64,000 bases of DNA from an uncultured Eubacteriales bacterium (GTDB lineage: Bacteria > Bacillota > Clostridia > Oscillospirales > Acutalibacteraceae). The stretch is taken from assembly GCA_934457415.1 (NCBI GenBank), contig CAKSHM010000001.1:124001-188000 (forward strand). The letters run 5' to 3'. Positions 50,726-59,504 of this stretch are shown in pieces (positions within the stretch are counted from its first letter, which is position 1; every line of letters begins with the position of its first letter). Below the pieces are notes generated by a model that was given only the letters and a program-made list of their open reading frames with translations, made no database searches and was not told the DNA's origin. The position numbers and the translations under genes are program-made.

Positions 50726-52063
50726 ATGAACACCTATTCTAATCCGTCGGAGCTTAAGATTACCGATATGCGTTTTGTCGATATCGACGGAGCACCGAAG
50801 CGCTGCACGATTCTTAAAATCATGACAAATCAGGGCATTACCGGCTACGGCGAAGTCCGTGACGCTTCAAGTAAAACCTATGCTTTGATGCTTAAAAGCA
50901 GAATTTTGGGAGAAAATCCCTGCAATGTTGACAGGATTTTTCATAAGATAAAGCAGTTTGGCGGTCCTTCCCGTCAGGGCGGAGGAGTTTCGGGAATTGA
51001 AATCGCTCTTTGGGATCTTGCCGGAAAGGCTTACGGCGTACCCATGTATCAGCTGCTCGGCGGAAAGTTCCGTGATAAGGTCCGTGTTTACTGCGATACC
51101 GATGTTGACGGAAAGCATACAGGCCATGATATGGGTCTTGCTTTAAAAAAGCGTATGGAAATGGGCTTTACATTTCTTAAAATGGATCTCGGGATAGGTC
51201 TTTTGATGGACGAGCCGGGGACAATTAACGCGCCTCTCGGTTTTATTGACGATATGAAGAAATATGCTCCCCACATTTTAAATGTACAGGGCGGCAGCGT
51301 TACCTCCGATATGGTAAAGGCTCAGAACAGTTATTCAATAGTTACTACCGCGCATCCGTTTACAGGAATTCATCTTACCGAAAAGGGTCTGGATTTTCTC
51401 GAAAATTATGTTAAAGAGGTAAGAGAGGTTATAGGCTATGAGGTTCCTCTTGCAATTGACCATTTCGGCCATGTCTGTGTAGAGGATTGCATTCGCTTTG
51501 CAAAAAGAATGGAGCCTTATAATCTCGCATGGCTTGAGGATATGGTTCCGTGGATTTATACCGACGAATATGTCAGGCTTAAAAACAGTACCGCTATCCC
51601 GATTGCGACAGGCGAGGATATTTATCTTAAGGAAGGCTTTGAAAAAATCATAAAAGCGGGCGGAGTGTCTGTTATTCACCCCGATATTTTAACCTGCGGC
51701 GGAGCGCTGGAGCTTAAGAAAATATCCGACATAGCCGATGAAAACGGTGTTGCCACCGCAATTCATATGGCTGAAAGCCCCGTTGCGTGTCTTGCCGCGG
51801 TTCATGCGGCTGCCGCTATGCACAATGTGCTCGCTCTTGAATTTCATTCTGTTGATGTTCCGTGGTGGGCTGACATGGTAACGGGAATAAAGAATCCTAT
51901 ATTTGAAAACGGATTTATAGCCGTACCCGAAAAGCCGGGAATCGGTTTTGACGATCTTAACGAAGAGGTAATTAAGGAACATATAAACAGCGAAATCCCC
52001 GGATATTTTGACTCTACCGACGAATGGAACAGAGAATTTTCAAATGACAGAATTTGGAGCTGA
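50726..52063 (+). CDS. Enolase-superfamily sugar acid dehydratase (mandelate racemase/MLE type)
   Basis: 445 residues, longer than the usual 370-400 because of an insert at about 155-235. The capping domain is followed by GGVSGIEIALWDLAGKAYG (86-104). Catalytic positions visible: K152 (LKMDLG), metal ligands D245, E271 and E297, and a D320-H347 dyad. Members dehydrate sugar acids to 2-keto-3-deoxy acids. The neighbours (lactonase, aldolase-like, dehydrogenase) support this role. Substrate unknown. Confidence 0.85.
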   Translation: MNTYSNPSELKITDMRFVDIDGAPKRCTILKIMTNQGITGYGEVRDASSKTYALMLKSRILGENPCNVDRIFHKIKQFGGPSRQGGGVSGIEIALWDLAGKAYGVPMYQLLGGKFRDKVRVYCDTDVDGKHTGHDMGLALKKRMEMGFTFLKMDLGIGLLMDEPGTINAPLGFIDDMKKYAPHILNVQGGSVTSDMVKAQNSYSIVTTAHPFTGIHLTEKGLDFLENYVKEVREVIGYEVPLAIDHFGHVCVEDCIRFAKRMEPYNLAWLEDMVPWIYTDEYVRLKNSTAIPIATGEDIYLKEGFEKIIKAGGVSVIHPDILTCGGALELKKISDIADENGVATAIHMAESPVACLAAVHAAAAMHNVLALEFHSVDVPWWADMVTGIKNPIFENGFIAVPEKPGIGFDDLNEEVIKEHINSEIPGYFDSTDEWNREFSNDRIWS

Positions 52064-52068
52064 TTAAA

Positions 52069-52983
52069 ATGAATTATAATGACAGAGAAAAAATAATTAA
52101 GCTTACTCCGCTTTGGAAGGGCGAGCGTTTGCCTGACGGCAGACCGAAAGTAGAGGATAAATACCTTGACGCGCTTTACGGAATGACATTGGAAGAAGTA
52201 TGGAAGCCTATTTTTGTGCTGGGCTATGAGCATCAGTTTGTCGGAGGCGGTCTTGCTCCGCTTTCGACATTGCATGACGACGGCAGAAAGTTAGTCGGAA
52301 GAGCTGTAACCTGCACCTATGTTCCGACCCGTCCCGACCTTCACGATGTTCAGTTTTCAAGAGGTGCGGACGACGGTCTGCAGGGAAACTATAACCAGTG
52401 GGTTATAGATAAGCTCACAGAACGCGATGTTGTAGTCTGCGATATGTATGATAAGATATATAAAGGTACCTTTTTAGGCGGAAATCTTACAACCGCCCTT
52501 CAAAAGCATACAAAAACGGGCGGTGCCGTTATCTGGGGCGGGGTACGCGATGTTGAGCAGATGAAAAAGGTGCCTGATGTTCAGGTTTATTACAGAGGGA
52601 TTGACCCGACGCCTATCCGCGAATTTGTTATGAAGGATTGGAACGACATCACATCGTTCGGCGGAGCGGTTTGTCTGCCCGGAGATGTAGTATTCGGTGC
52701 GGGCGGAGGAGTTTTGTTTATTCCGTCTCATCTTGTCGCAGATGTTGTTGAGGGCGCGGCTAAGACCCATGTCAAGGACGATTTCGGCTTCGAGATGATC
52801 TGTCAGGGCAAATTTACAACAGCTCAGATTGATAAAAACACTTGGTCCGAGGATATGCTCGATATGCTTGTCGAATGGATAAAAACTGACCCGAGAGGGG
52901 AAGAATACCGTGATCTTGATTGGTCAAAGGAATATGACCTTGCAAGAAACGGCGATCCCAACGATACTCAGACGGCTTTATAA
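52069..52983 (+). CDS. RraA/HMG-aldolase-like family protein
   Basis: 304 residues from ATG 52069 (GGAG nine bases upstream). The RraA-fold core is about 60-250: VVCDMYDKIYKGTFLGGNL, GAVIWGGVRDVEQM and PGDVVFGAGGGVLFIP, with D and E side chains that bind Mg in the aldolases. In this context it probably cleaves the keto-deoxy acid to pyruvate and an aldehyde or releases another C3. RNase-E inhibition (true RraA) is unlikely in Clostridia. Confidence 0.78.
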   Translation: MNYNDREKIIKLTPLWKGERLPDGRPKVEDKYLDALYGMTLEEVWKPIFVLGYEHQFVGGGLAPLSTLHDDGRKLVGRAVTCTYVPTRPDLHDVQFSRGADDGLQGNYNQWVIDKLTERDVVVCDMYDKIYKGTFLGGNLTTALQKHTKTGGAVIWGGVRDVEQMKKVPDVQVYYRGIDPTPIREFVMKDWNDITSFGGAVCLPGDVVFGAGGGVLFIPSHLVADVVEGAAKTHVKDDFGFEMICQGKFTTAQIDKNTWSEDMLDMLVEWIKTDPRGEEYRDLDWSKEYDLARNGDPNDTQTAL

Positions 52984-52984
52984 T

Positions 52985-53935
52985 ATGAAACATATTTATA
53001 TAACAAACTGTTCACCCGACGGCGGAATTTATCATTATACCTTAAACGGCGAAAAGCTTGTTTTCTGCGATAAGCTTACCCTTGACAGACCTATGTATAC
53101 CGTGATAAAAAATAATAAAGCTTATATTCTTCTGCGCGATTCAGGCAATGGAAACGGCGGTCTGATCACCTGCGGTATTGATAAAAACGGAATGTTTCAT
53201 AAAGACAGCGAAGCTTTAAGCTCAAAGGGAATTGTTCCGTGTCATTTATGCGTAGGAAACGATAACACTGTTTATATTGTAAACTATCTTTCGGGAAATA
53301 TTGTAAAAATGCCTGACAGAGAAGTTAAGCATAAAGGAATGGGAGTAAATTTGCCGAGACAGGATTCGGCACATACACATTTTGCCGCCTTTTCGCCCGA
53401 CGGAAATTATATTCTCTGTACCGACTTAGGTCTTGATACGGTGTTTGTATATGATTCAGAGCTTAATGAGGTTTCAAAGGAAAATGTTCCGTCAGGCAGC
53501 GGATGCAGACATCTTGTTTTCAGTAAAAACGGTAAATATGTTTACTGTGTTAATGAGCTTTCGAATAATGTAAGCGTTTTAAGCTTTAACTTAGGGAAAC
53601 TCAAGCTTTTAGATACCGTTGAGGCTATTCCGGAATTTAAGGGTAAGTCTACGGCTGCCGCAATAAGACTTAAGGACGGATATTTATATGTCTCTCACAG
53701 AGGTGCCGACTGTATTTCAAGATTTAAAGCGGAAAACGAAAGGCTTACCTTACTTGATAACACGCCCTGCGGAGGAGTTGATCCGAGAGATTTTGATATC
53801 ACGGATAATTTGCTGATATGCGCAAATGAGGGCGGAAACGTTTCCGTCTTAAGGCTTGAAAACTCAAAGCCCGAATTTATATATTCATTTGATTTAAAAG
53901 GCGATCCGTTATGCGTTTCGTTTTATGAGAACTGA
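52985..53935 (+). CDS. Seven-bladed beta-propeller lactonase
   Basis: 316 residues from ATG 52985, two bases after the preceding stop. Repeats such as FAAFSPDGNYILCTDLGLD and HLVFSKNGKYVYCVNELSN mark the 6-phosphogluconolactonase-like (Pgl/YkgB-type) propeller. It would hydrolyse a sugar lactone to the acid, upstream of the dehydratase. Without a phosphate-binding clue it may act on a non-phosphorylated lactone. Confidence 0.8.
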   Translation: MKHIYITNCSPDGGIYHYTLNGEKLVFCDKLTLDRPMYTVIKNNKAYILLRDSGNGNGGLITCGIDKNGMFHKDSEALSSKGIVPCHLCVGNDNTVYIVNYLSGNIVKMPDREVKHKGMGVNLPRQDSAHTHFAAFSPDGNYILCTDLGLDTVFVYDSELNEVSKENVPSGSGCRHLVFSKNGKYVYCVNELSNNVSVLSFNLGKLKLLDTVEAIPEFKGKSTAAAIRLKDGYLYVSHRGADCISRFKAENERLTLLDNTPCGGVDPRDFDITDNLLICANEGGNVSVLRLENSKPEFIYSFDLKGDPLCVSFYEN

Positions 53936-53952
53936 TTGGAGGAAATGAAATC

Positions 53953-54690
53953 ATGGCAAATTCAAAACGTGCGCTTGTAACCGGCTCATCAAGAGGTATA
54001 GGCAGAGCAATTGCCGTCCGCCTCGCAAAGGACGGATATGAGGTTATAATTCATTGCGCGGGAAATACCGGGAAAGCCGAAGAGACCAAAGAAATAATAG
54101 AGAAAAACGGCGGAAAGGCAAGTATAATCGCCGCAAATCTTTGTGATACAGAAAAAACCAAGGAATTAGCCCGAAAAATGGGAAAAATAGATGTTCTCGT
54201 TTTAAATGCTTCCTTGCAGTACAGAAAGCATTGGGACGAAATTTCTCTTGAGGAATGCTATGAACAGCTTAATTGCAATTTCGTTTCTTCGCTTTTGCTT
54301 ATTCAGGCGGCAGTTCCTTATATGAAAGAGCAGGGGTGGGGAAGAATTGTTACTGTAGGCTCGGTTCAGGAGGCTAAGCCGCACCCCGATATGCTTATCT
54401 ATTCCGCGTCCAAGGCGGCGCAGACCAATATGGTTCAGTCGCTCTCCTTACAGCTTGCAAAGGACGGAATAACCGTTAATAATATGGCGCCCGGGGTAAT
54501 TTATACCGACCGCAATATTGAGGCGCTTTCAGACGAAGAGTATGCTAAAAAGGTTACTTCGTCAATTCCCGTCGGTTTTTACGGAAAGCCCGAGGATTGC
54601 GCAGGAATGGTAAGCCTGCTTTGCTCGGATGAAGGAAGATATATAACAGGCCAAAGCATTTATATTGACGGCGGAAAAAGCGTGCAGTAA
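53953..54690 (+). CDS. Short-chain dehydrogenase/reductase
   Basis: 245 residues. GSSRGIGRAIA (12-22) binds the dinucleotide; LNASLQ keeps the NAG-like position; the catalytic YSASK (about 156-160) and GQSIYIDGG tail are standard. In this operon the likely job is oxidation of the free sugar to its lactone, or reduction of the aldehyde product. NAD versus NADP cannot be told. Last gene before the terminator. Confidence 0.85.
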   Translation: MANSKRALVTGSSRGIGRAIAVRLAKDGYEVIIHCAGNTGKAEETKEIIEKNGGKASIIAANLCDTEKTKELARKMGKIDVLVLNASLQYRKHWDEISLEECYEQLNCNFVSSLLLIQAAVPYMKEQGWGRIVTVGSVQEAKPHPDMLIYSASKAAQTNMVQSLSLQLAKDGITVNNMAPGVIYTDRNIEALSDEEYAKKVTSSIPVGFYGKPEDCAGMVSLLCSDEGRYITGQSIYIDGGKSVQ

Positions 54691-54703
54691 AAAATACTGA
54701 GTA

Positions 54704-54742
54704 AAAACAACAGGCGGTGTTTAACCGCCTGTTGTTTTATAT
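54704..54742. terminator. Bidirectional terminator after the catabolic cluster
   Basis: AAAACAACAGGCGGT / ACCGCCTGTTGTTTT, 15-bp arms, loop GTTTA. Confidence 0.9.
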
Positions 54743-55420
54743 ACTTTCGATTATTTCCTTATTTGTGATATAGCTAATATCGGAAATGCCTGATATTCTT
54801 TTGCAGAAATTTTCAAATCTTTTCCAGTCGTCCTCACTTACCAATTCATAGGAATGACCCCATATATAAAATATCTTCGGTGCGTCGGGTTTTGAATTTA
54901 CAAAATTGTCTGCAAGCTCAAATATTTTTTCGTCTTTAAAATGACAGGTAGGATTCCAAATATATGGATTTTCAGGACATTCAAAGCTGTAAGTGCTTTT
55001 TACTGTTCTTGAATATAAAATTCCGCACTTTTTAAGCGCGGCTATAACATCATCGTTAAAGGTGCCGAACGGATATGCCATACCGTCAACCTGATATCCG
55101 AACAAAAAGGAAAGCAATTTCATATCAAGCGCGGTTTCGTTATAAACGGTTTCTTCATTTAATTTGGTTAAATCCGGATGAGTGTATGTATGGCAGGCAA
55201 TCTCGTGTCCGTTATAAATTTCCTTGCTTTCAAGAAAATTTATATGCCTAACATCTTTTTCTCCGAATTTCCAAGTACCGGAATTCGTAAGCTTTCCCGA
55301 ATTCAGATTGAATGTTCCTTTAAGTCCGTATTTGTTTAAAATGCTTATCAGTCTGATATCGTCGACATTTCCGTCATCAAAGCTGAAAGTAACTGCTTTT
55401 AAATTCTTGTTTTCAAACAT
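54737..55420 (-). CDS. Polysaccharide deacetylase family protein (NodB-like)
   Basis: 227 residues from ATG 55420 (RBS GGTGA). The NodB motifs are FSFDDGN (D15, D16) and HTYTHPD (HxxxH). There is no signal peptide, so it may be cytosolic or act on small substrates. It removes N- or O-acetyl groups from glycans. Transcribed opposite to the SGNH hydrolase. Confidence 0.82.
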   Translation of the reverse strand: MFENKNLKAVTFSFDDGNVDDIRLISILNKYGLKGTFNLNSGKLTNSGTWKFGEKDVRHINFLESKEIYNGHEIACHTYTHPDLTKLNEETVYNETALDMKLLSFLFGYQVDGMAYPFGTFNDDVIAALKKCGILYSRTVKSTYSFECPENPYIWNPTCHFKDEKIFELADNFVNSKPDAPKIFYIWGHSYELVSEDDWKRFENFCKRISGISDISYITNKEIIESI

Positions 55421-55515
55421 TTTTATCACCGCTGTTATTATACACCTTTATTCGGTTTTTGTATAGACTTTATTTATAACAGGGTGTATAATATTGAAAG
55501 AAAGGAGATTATTAT

Positions 55516-56097
55516 ATGATTATATCTTGTATAGGCGACAGCTTAACCGAGGGTGATTACGGAGTTTTCGGAAAAAGCGGCATAGCTAATATTCATTCGG
55601 AAAATTATCCCTATTTTCTTTCAAAGCTTACGGGCTTTGAAGTGAGAAATTACGGGAAATGCGGTTATACCTCATCGTCATATTTAAGTTTTTATAAAGC
55701 GGGAAATGTAAGTGTTAAGAATTCAGATAAAATAATTATTATGTTAGGCACCAACGGCGGACTTAATCCAAATGAAAATGTGCAGGGCAATGACGATTAT
55801 AAAGAAATAATCAAACTATGCAAAAAAGACGAGCCTGAAGCGGAAATTATTCTTTGCACACCGCCGCATGCTACGGAAAACCCCGAATATTCAAACTGCG
55901 GATATATGCCTAATATTAAAAATGCCGCTGAATTTGTCCGCAATTTTGCAAGGGAAAACGGATATAAGCTTATTGATATTGAAAAGTGCCCCGAATTTTG
56001 CGCAGAAAATGAAAAGCTTTATCAGCCTAACGACGGTCTGCATTTCGGCAAAGAGGGTTATATGAAGCTTGCTCAGATTATAAGAGATAATATATAA
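55516..56097 (+). CDS. SGNH/GDSL hydrolase
   Basis: 193 residues with CIGDSLTEG at the N-terminus (catalytic Ser8), MLGTNGG in block III and NDGLHFG with the catalytic D and H near the end. No signal peptide. Likely an esterase removing acyl groups from sugars; the neighbour is a deacetylase. RBS AAAGGAG. The stop shares a base with the next start. Confidence 0.85.
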   Translation: MIISCIGDSLTEGDYGVFGKSGIANIHSENYPYFLSKLTGFEVRNYGKCGYTSSSYLSFYKAGNVSVKNSDKIIIMLGTNGGLNPNENVQGNDDYKEIIKLCKKDEPEAEIILCTPPHATENPEYSNCGYMPNIKNAAEFVRNFARENGYKLIDIEKCPEFCAENEKLYQPNDGLHFGKEGYMKLAQIIRDNI

Positions 56098-56606
56098 TGA
56101 AATATAAGGTTATAAAGTCGGGCAGAAAAACAATTTCGCTTGAAATTTCAAGGAACGCGGATGTAATTGTCCGCGTGCCTTACGGAACAAAGGATAAGTT
56201 TATCGAAGAATTCATAAATTCTCATAAATTTTGGATAGAAAAGCATTTAAATAACAGACTTGAAAAAGCCGAAATGTTTAAAAATGCGGACGAAAATTCG
56301 CAGGCTCTTAAAAAGGCAGCGAGGGAGTATATTTTTAAAAGGGCAGAGGAATTCGCGAAAATTATGAATGTTAAATACTCGGGTATAAAGATTACCTCGG
56401 CAAAAACCCGATTCGGTTCTTGCTCCGGTAAAAACAGCCTCTGCTTTTCTTATATTCTTATGCTTTATCCGAAAGAGGCGATAGATTATGTTATTGTACA
56501 TGAGCTTGCGCATACGGTCGAACATAATCATTCAAAAAGATTTTATAAAATCATTGAAAAATATCTTCCTGACTATAAGCAGAGAGAAAGAATGTTAAAA
56601 AAATAA
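56097..56606 (+). CDS. YgjP/DUF45-type zinc metallopeptidase
   Basis: 169 residues. The zinc site is VIVHELAHTVEHNHS (133-147): H135, E136, H139 and a third ligand H145, as in the YgjP family. The N-terminal half is a beta-rich cap. Activity on a substrate is unknown. The 3' end is partly repeated 55 bases downstream. Confidence 0.85.
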   Translation: MKYKVIKSGRKTISLEISRNADVIVRVPYGTKDKFIEEFINSHKFWIEKHLNNRLEKAEMFKNADENSQALKKAAREYIFKRAEEFAKIMNVKYSGIKITSAKTRFGSCSGKNSLCFSYILMLYPKEAIDYVIVHELAHTVEHNHSKRFYKIIEKYLPDYKQRERMLKK

Positions 56607-56660
56607 CAAAGTTTGGCAAAAAATTATTTTATCCGATAAAAAGAATGTTAAAAAAATAAC
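56585..56660 (+). repeat. 21-bp direct repeat at the end of the metallopeptidase gene
   Basis: AAAGAATGTTAAAAAAATAA plus one base occurs at 56585-56605, covering the last codons and the stop, and again at 56640-56660, just before the serC promoter. Period 55 bases. Confidence 0.6.
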
Positions 56661-56667
56661 TATATTG

Positions 56668-56696
56668 TTGACATACCTTCATACTGCAAATATAAT
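56668..56696 (+). promoter_or_regulatory. Perfect-consensus promoter of serC-serA
   Basis: TTGACA, 17-base spacer, TATAAT, both boxes perfect. The leader of about 50 bases ends in GGAGG. No clear riboswitch seen. Confidence 0.85.
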
Positions 56697-56751
56697 GTTA
56701 TTAACTTGCTGCGGTAAGCGGCGTAAATTTTGCCTGTATGGAGGTTTTATT

Positions 56752-57834
56752 ATGGCAAGAGTTTATAATTTCAGTGCTGGTCCTTCGATGCTTCCGGAGG
56801 AAGTATTAAAGACGGCGGCGGACGAAATGCTTGAATACGGTACAACCGGTCAGTCGGTTATGGAAATGTCTCATCGCTCCAAGGAGTACGGCGAGATAAT
56901 TAAGACTGCCGAGCAGGATTTAAGGGAAATAATGAATATTCCCGACAATTATGAAGTTCTGTTTTTGCAGGGCGGCGCTTCAACGCAGTTTGCGATGGTT
57001 CCGTTTAATCTTATGAATAAAAATCATAAGGCAGATTATATAATAACCGGCCAGTGGGCTAACAAGGCATATAAAGAAGCCGCGCGTTACGGTCAGGCAA
57101 GGATTGTTGCGTCCTCAAAGGATAAGACCTTCTCATATATTCCTAAGGTTAAAGCCGAGGATTTTGACAGGCAGGCCGATTATGTCCATATCTGCTTTAA
57201 CAATACTATTTACGGAACAAAGTATAATTACATTCCGGACACCGGAGATGTTCCGCTTGTAGCCGATATTTCAAGCTGTATTCTCTCTGAACCGATTGAT
57301 GTAAGCAAATTCGGAGTTTTATATGCCGGCGCTCAGAAGAATGTCGCTCCTGCAGGTGTGACAATAGTTATCATTCGCAAAGACCTTATCGGCAACGCTA
57401 TGGATATCACTCCTACAATGCTTAATTATGCAACACATGCCGAAAACGGTTCTATGTTTAACACTCCGCCTTGCTACAATATTTATATTGCGGGACTTGT
57501 GTTCAAATGGATTAAAAAGCTCGGCGGACTTGATGAAATGAAAAAGAGAAACGAGGAAAAAGCAAAGATCCTCTATGATTTTCTCGATTCAAGCAAGCTG
57601 TTTAAGGGCACTGTTGTTAAGGAAGACCGTTCGCTTATGAATGTCCCGTTTATAACAGGCAACGAGGAGCTTGACGCTAAGTTTATCTCGGAGGCTAAGA
57701 ATAACGGATTTGTTAATATCAAGGGTCACAGAAGTGTCGGAGGAATGAGAGCTTCGATTTATAATGCAATGCCTCTTGAAGGCGTTAAAAAGCTTGTTGA
57801 GTTTATGAAGAAATTCGAAGAGGAGAATGCCTGA
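56752..57834 (+). CDS. serC: Phosphoserine aminotransferase
   Basis: 360 residues from ATG 56752 (GGAGG upstream); the earlier in-frame ATG at 56665 lies in the promoter. YNFSAGPSMLPEEV at the start, the PLP lysine block AGAQKNVAPAG and GGMRASIYNAMP at the end are intact. It makes phosphoserine from phosphohydroxypyruvate. The stop overlaps the serA start by one base. Confidence 0.97.
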   Translation: MARVYNFSAGPSMLPEEVLKTAADEMLEYGTTGQSVMEMSHRSKEYGEIIKTAEQDLREIMNIPDNYEVLFLQGGASTQFAMVPFNLMNKNHKADYIITGQWANKAYKEAARYGQARIVASSKDKTFSYIPKVKAEDFDRQADYVHICFNNTIYGTKYNYIPDTGDVPLVADISSCILSEPIDVSKFGVLYAGAQKNVAPAGVTIVIIRKDLIGNAMDITPTMLNYATHAENGSMFNTPPCYNIYIAGLVFKWIKKLGGLDEMKKRNEEKAKILYDFLDSSKLFKGTVVKEDRSLMNVPFITGNEELDAKFISEAKNNGFVNIKGHRSVGGMRASIYNAMPLEGVKKLVEFMKKFEEENA

Positions 57835-58994
57835 TGTATAAGATTAAAACCTATAATAAGATTTCGAAAACAGGTCTTGCCGTTTTTGACGATAAATATA
57901 CCGTAGGCGACGAGGTCGAAAATGCAGACGGCGCGATAGTCCGTTCCGCTTCGCTTCATGATACGGAGTTTTCAAAATCGCTTCTTGCCATTGCCCGCGC
58001 GGGCGCGGGAACAAATAATATCCCGATTGACAGATGCTCAAAAGAGGGAATTGTTGTATTCAATACCCCCGGGGCTAACGCCAATGCGGTAAAAGAGCTT
58101 GTTATCGCAGGTATGCTTATAGGTTCAAGAAGAGTTGTTTCTGCAATTGAGTGGGCTAAGACCTTAAAGGGTCAGGGCGACGAGGTAGGAAAACTTGTCG
58201 AAAAAGGTAAAAGCGCCTTTGCAGGTCCTGAGCTTAAGGGTAAAAAGCTCGGAGTTATAGGTCTCGGCGCGATCGGAGTTCTTGTGGCAAACGCTGCAAA
58301 CCACCTCGGAATGAAGGTTTACGGTTACGACCCTTATCTTTCTGTCAATTCTGCATGGAACCTTACTCATAATGCCGTTCATATATATGACATAAAGGAA
58401 ATTTTTGAACAGTGCGATTATATCACACTTCATGTTCCGCTTACCGATTCGACCAAAAATCTCATAAATGCCGAGGCTATTGCCAAAATGAAGGACGGCG
58501 TCCGCATTATGAACTTTGCTCGCGGCGGACTTGTCAATTCCGGAGATATAAAGGCGGCTTTGGAGTCGGGAAAGATTGCTTCTTATGTAACCGACTTCCC
58601 GTCGGACGATCTGCTTTGCACCGACGGAGTTATTGCAATTCCTCATCTCGGTGCATCAACTCCCGAGTCTGAGGACAATTGTGCTCAGATGGCGGCGAGC
58701 GAGATTATAGATTATATTGAAAACGGCAATATTACAAATTCGGTAAACCTCCCTGAAATCACACTTCCGAGAAGCGGAAAATACAGAATTTGCGTTATTC
58801 ATAAAAATGTTCCTAATATGATTACAGCTATTACGGGTATTGTCGCGACAAATGATATAAATATCGAAAACATGCTCAATAAGTCGCGCGGTGATTATGC
58901 TTATACAATGCTTGACGTTTCCGATGTCGACAGCGAGCATATTATTGCAAAGCTTGAAGAAATTGACGGCGTTATCAGGGCAAGAGTTATTTAA
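57834..58994 (+). CDS. serA: D-3-phosphoglycerate dehydrogenase
   Basis: 386 residues. GLGAIGVLVANAA is the NAD site; ARGGLVNSGD and HLGASTPESEDN (catalytic His) follow. A C-terminal ACT-type region (about 310-386, NVPNMITAITGI) could sense serine. No long intervening domain, so this is the short form. It starts serine synthesis from 3-phosphoglycerate and partners serC in a two-gene operon. Confidence 0.96.
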   Translation: MYKIKTYNKISKTGLAVFDDKYTVGDEVENADGAIVRSASLHDTEFSKSLLAIARAGAGTNNIPIDRCSKEGIVVFNTPGANANAVKELVIAGMLIGSRRVVSAIEWAKTLKGQGDEVGKLVEKGKSAFAGPELKGKKLGVIGLGAIGVLVANAANHLGMKVYGYDPYLSVNSAWNLTHNAVHIYDIKEIFEQCDYITLHVPLTDSTKNLINAEAIAKMKDGVRIMNFARGGLVNSGDIKAALESGKIASYVTDFPSDDLLCTDGVIAIPHLGASTPESEDNCAQMAASEIIDYIENGNITNSVNLPEITLPRSGKYRICVIHKNVPNMITAITGIVATNDINIENMLNKSRGDYAYTMLDVSDVDSEHIIAKLEEIDGVIRARVI

Positions 58995-59010
58995 TGCTTA
59001 TTACAAAATA

Positions 59011-59054
59011 AAAAATCGGCTTCGTTCTTTTTTAAGAACGGAGCCGATTTTTTT
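59011..59054. terminator. Terminator of serC-serA
   Basis: AAATCGGCTTCGTTCTT / AAGAACGGAGCCGATTT with a T-run. Confidence 0.9.
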
Positions 59055-59070
59055 GCGGAAAAGGTATAGG

Positions 59071-59277
59071 TTATATTTCATCGGTAAATATCAAAAGCTC
59101 ATTAGGAGTGCAGTTGAATATCAGGCACATAGCTTCTATATTTTCATACTGAATCGATTTAGTCTCGTTGTTTATCATTTTGCTGAAATTCTGATAGCTC
59201 ATACCAAGCTGTTTATAAAGCCAGTATTTTGTCTTTCCTCTTTCTTCAAGCAGTTTCAAAGCATTTAATCTTATCAT
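59071..59277 (-). CDS. XRE-family helix-turn-helix regulator
   Basis: 68 residues, essentially only a Cro/CI-type domain: KTKYWLYKQLGMSYQNFSKM is the recognition region, then ENIEAMCLIFNCTPNELL. No sensor domain. Divergent from the amino-acid ABC operon, so local control is likely but unproven. Own promoter at 59307-59335. Confidence 0.85.
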   Translation of the reverse strand: MIRLNALKLLEERGKTKYWLYKQLGMSYQNFSKMINNETKSIQYENIEAMCLIFNCTPNELLIFTDEI

Positions 59278-59306
59278 AATATATTCTCCTTAAATTAGAT
59301 ACTTTA

Positions 59307-59335
59307 TTTATACCATAATTTTAAAGGAAAGACAA
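59307..59335 (-). promoter_or_regulatory. Promoter of the XRE regulator
   Basis: On the minus strand TTGTCT, 17-base spacer, TATAAA, with TG upstream of the -10. Confidence 0.6.
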
Positions 59336-59343
59336 GTATAACG

Positions 59344-59379
59344 CGTTTTCTTTATTGCTTTAGTGCAATAAAGCAAACG
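59344..59379. promoter_or_regulatory. Inverted repeat in the XRE-ABC divergent region
   Basis: CGTTT-T-CTTTATTGC and GCAATAAAG-C-AAACG, arms of 15 with one mismatch around a 6-base loop. Candidate operator for the XRE regulator. Confidence 0.45.
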
Positions 59380-59445
59380 AAACGGCTTTAACCGTAATTC
59401 ATTTTGTGCAAGGCTACAAATGTGCGAAAAAATGTAAAAAAACAC

Positions 59446-59474
59446 TTTACAACTTTAGCTTGATGAAGTATAAT
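59446..59474 (+). promoter_or_regulatory. Promoter of the second amino-acid ABC operon
   Basis: TTTACA, 17-base spacer, TATAAT. TTGATGA / TCATCAA (59460-59466 and 59479-59485) brackets the -10 and could be an operator. Confidence 0.75.
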
Positions 59475-59504
59475 GACATCATCAAATAAGAAACCGGAAG
59501 GGAA

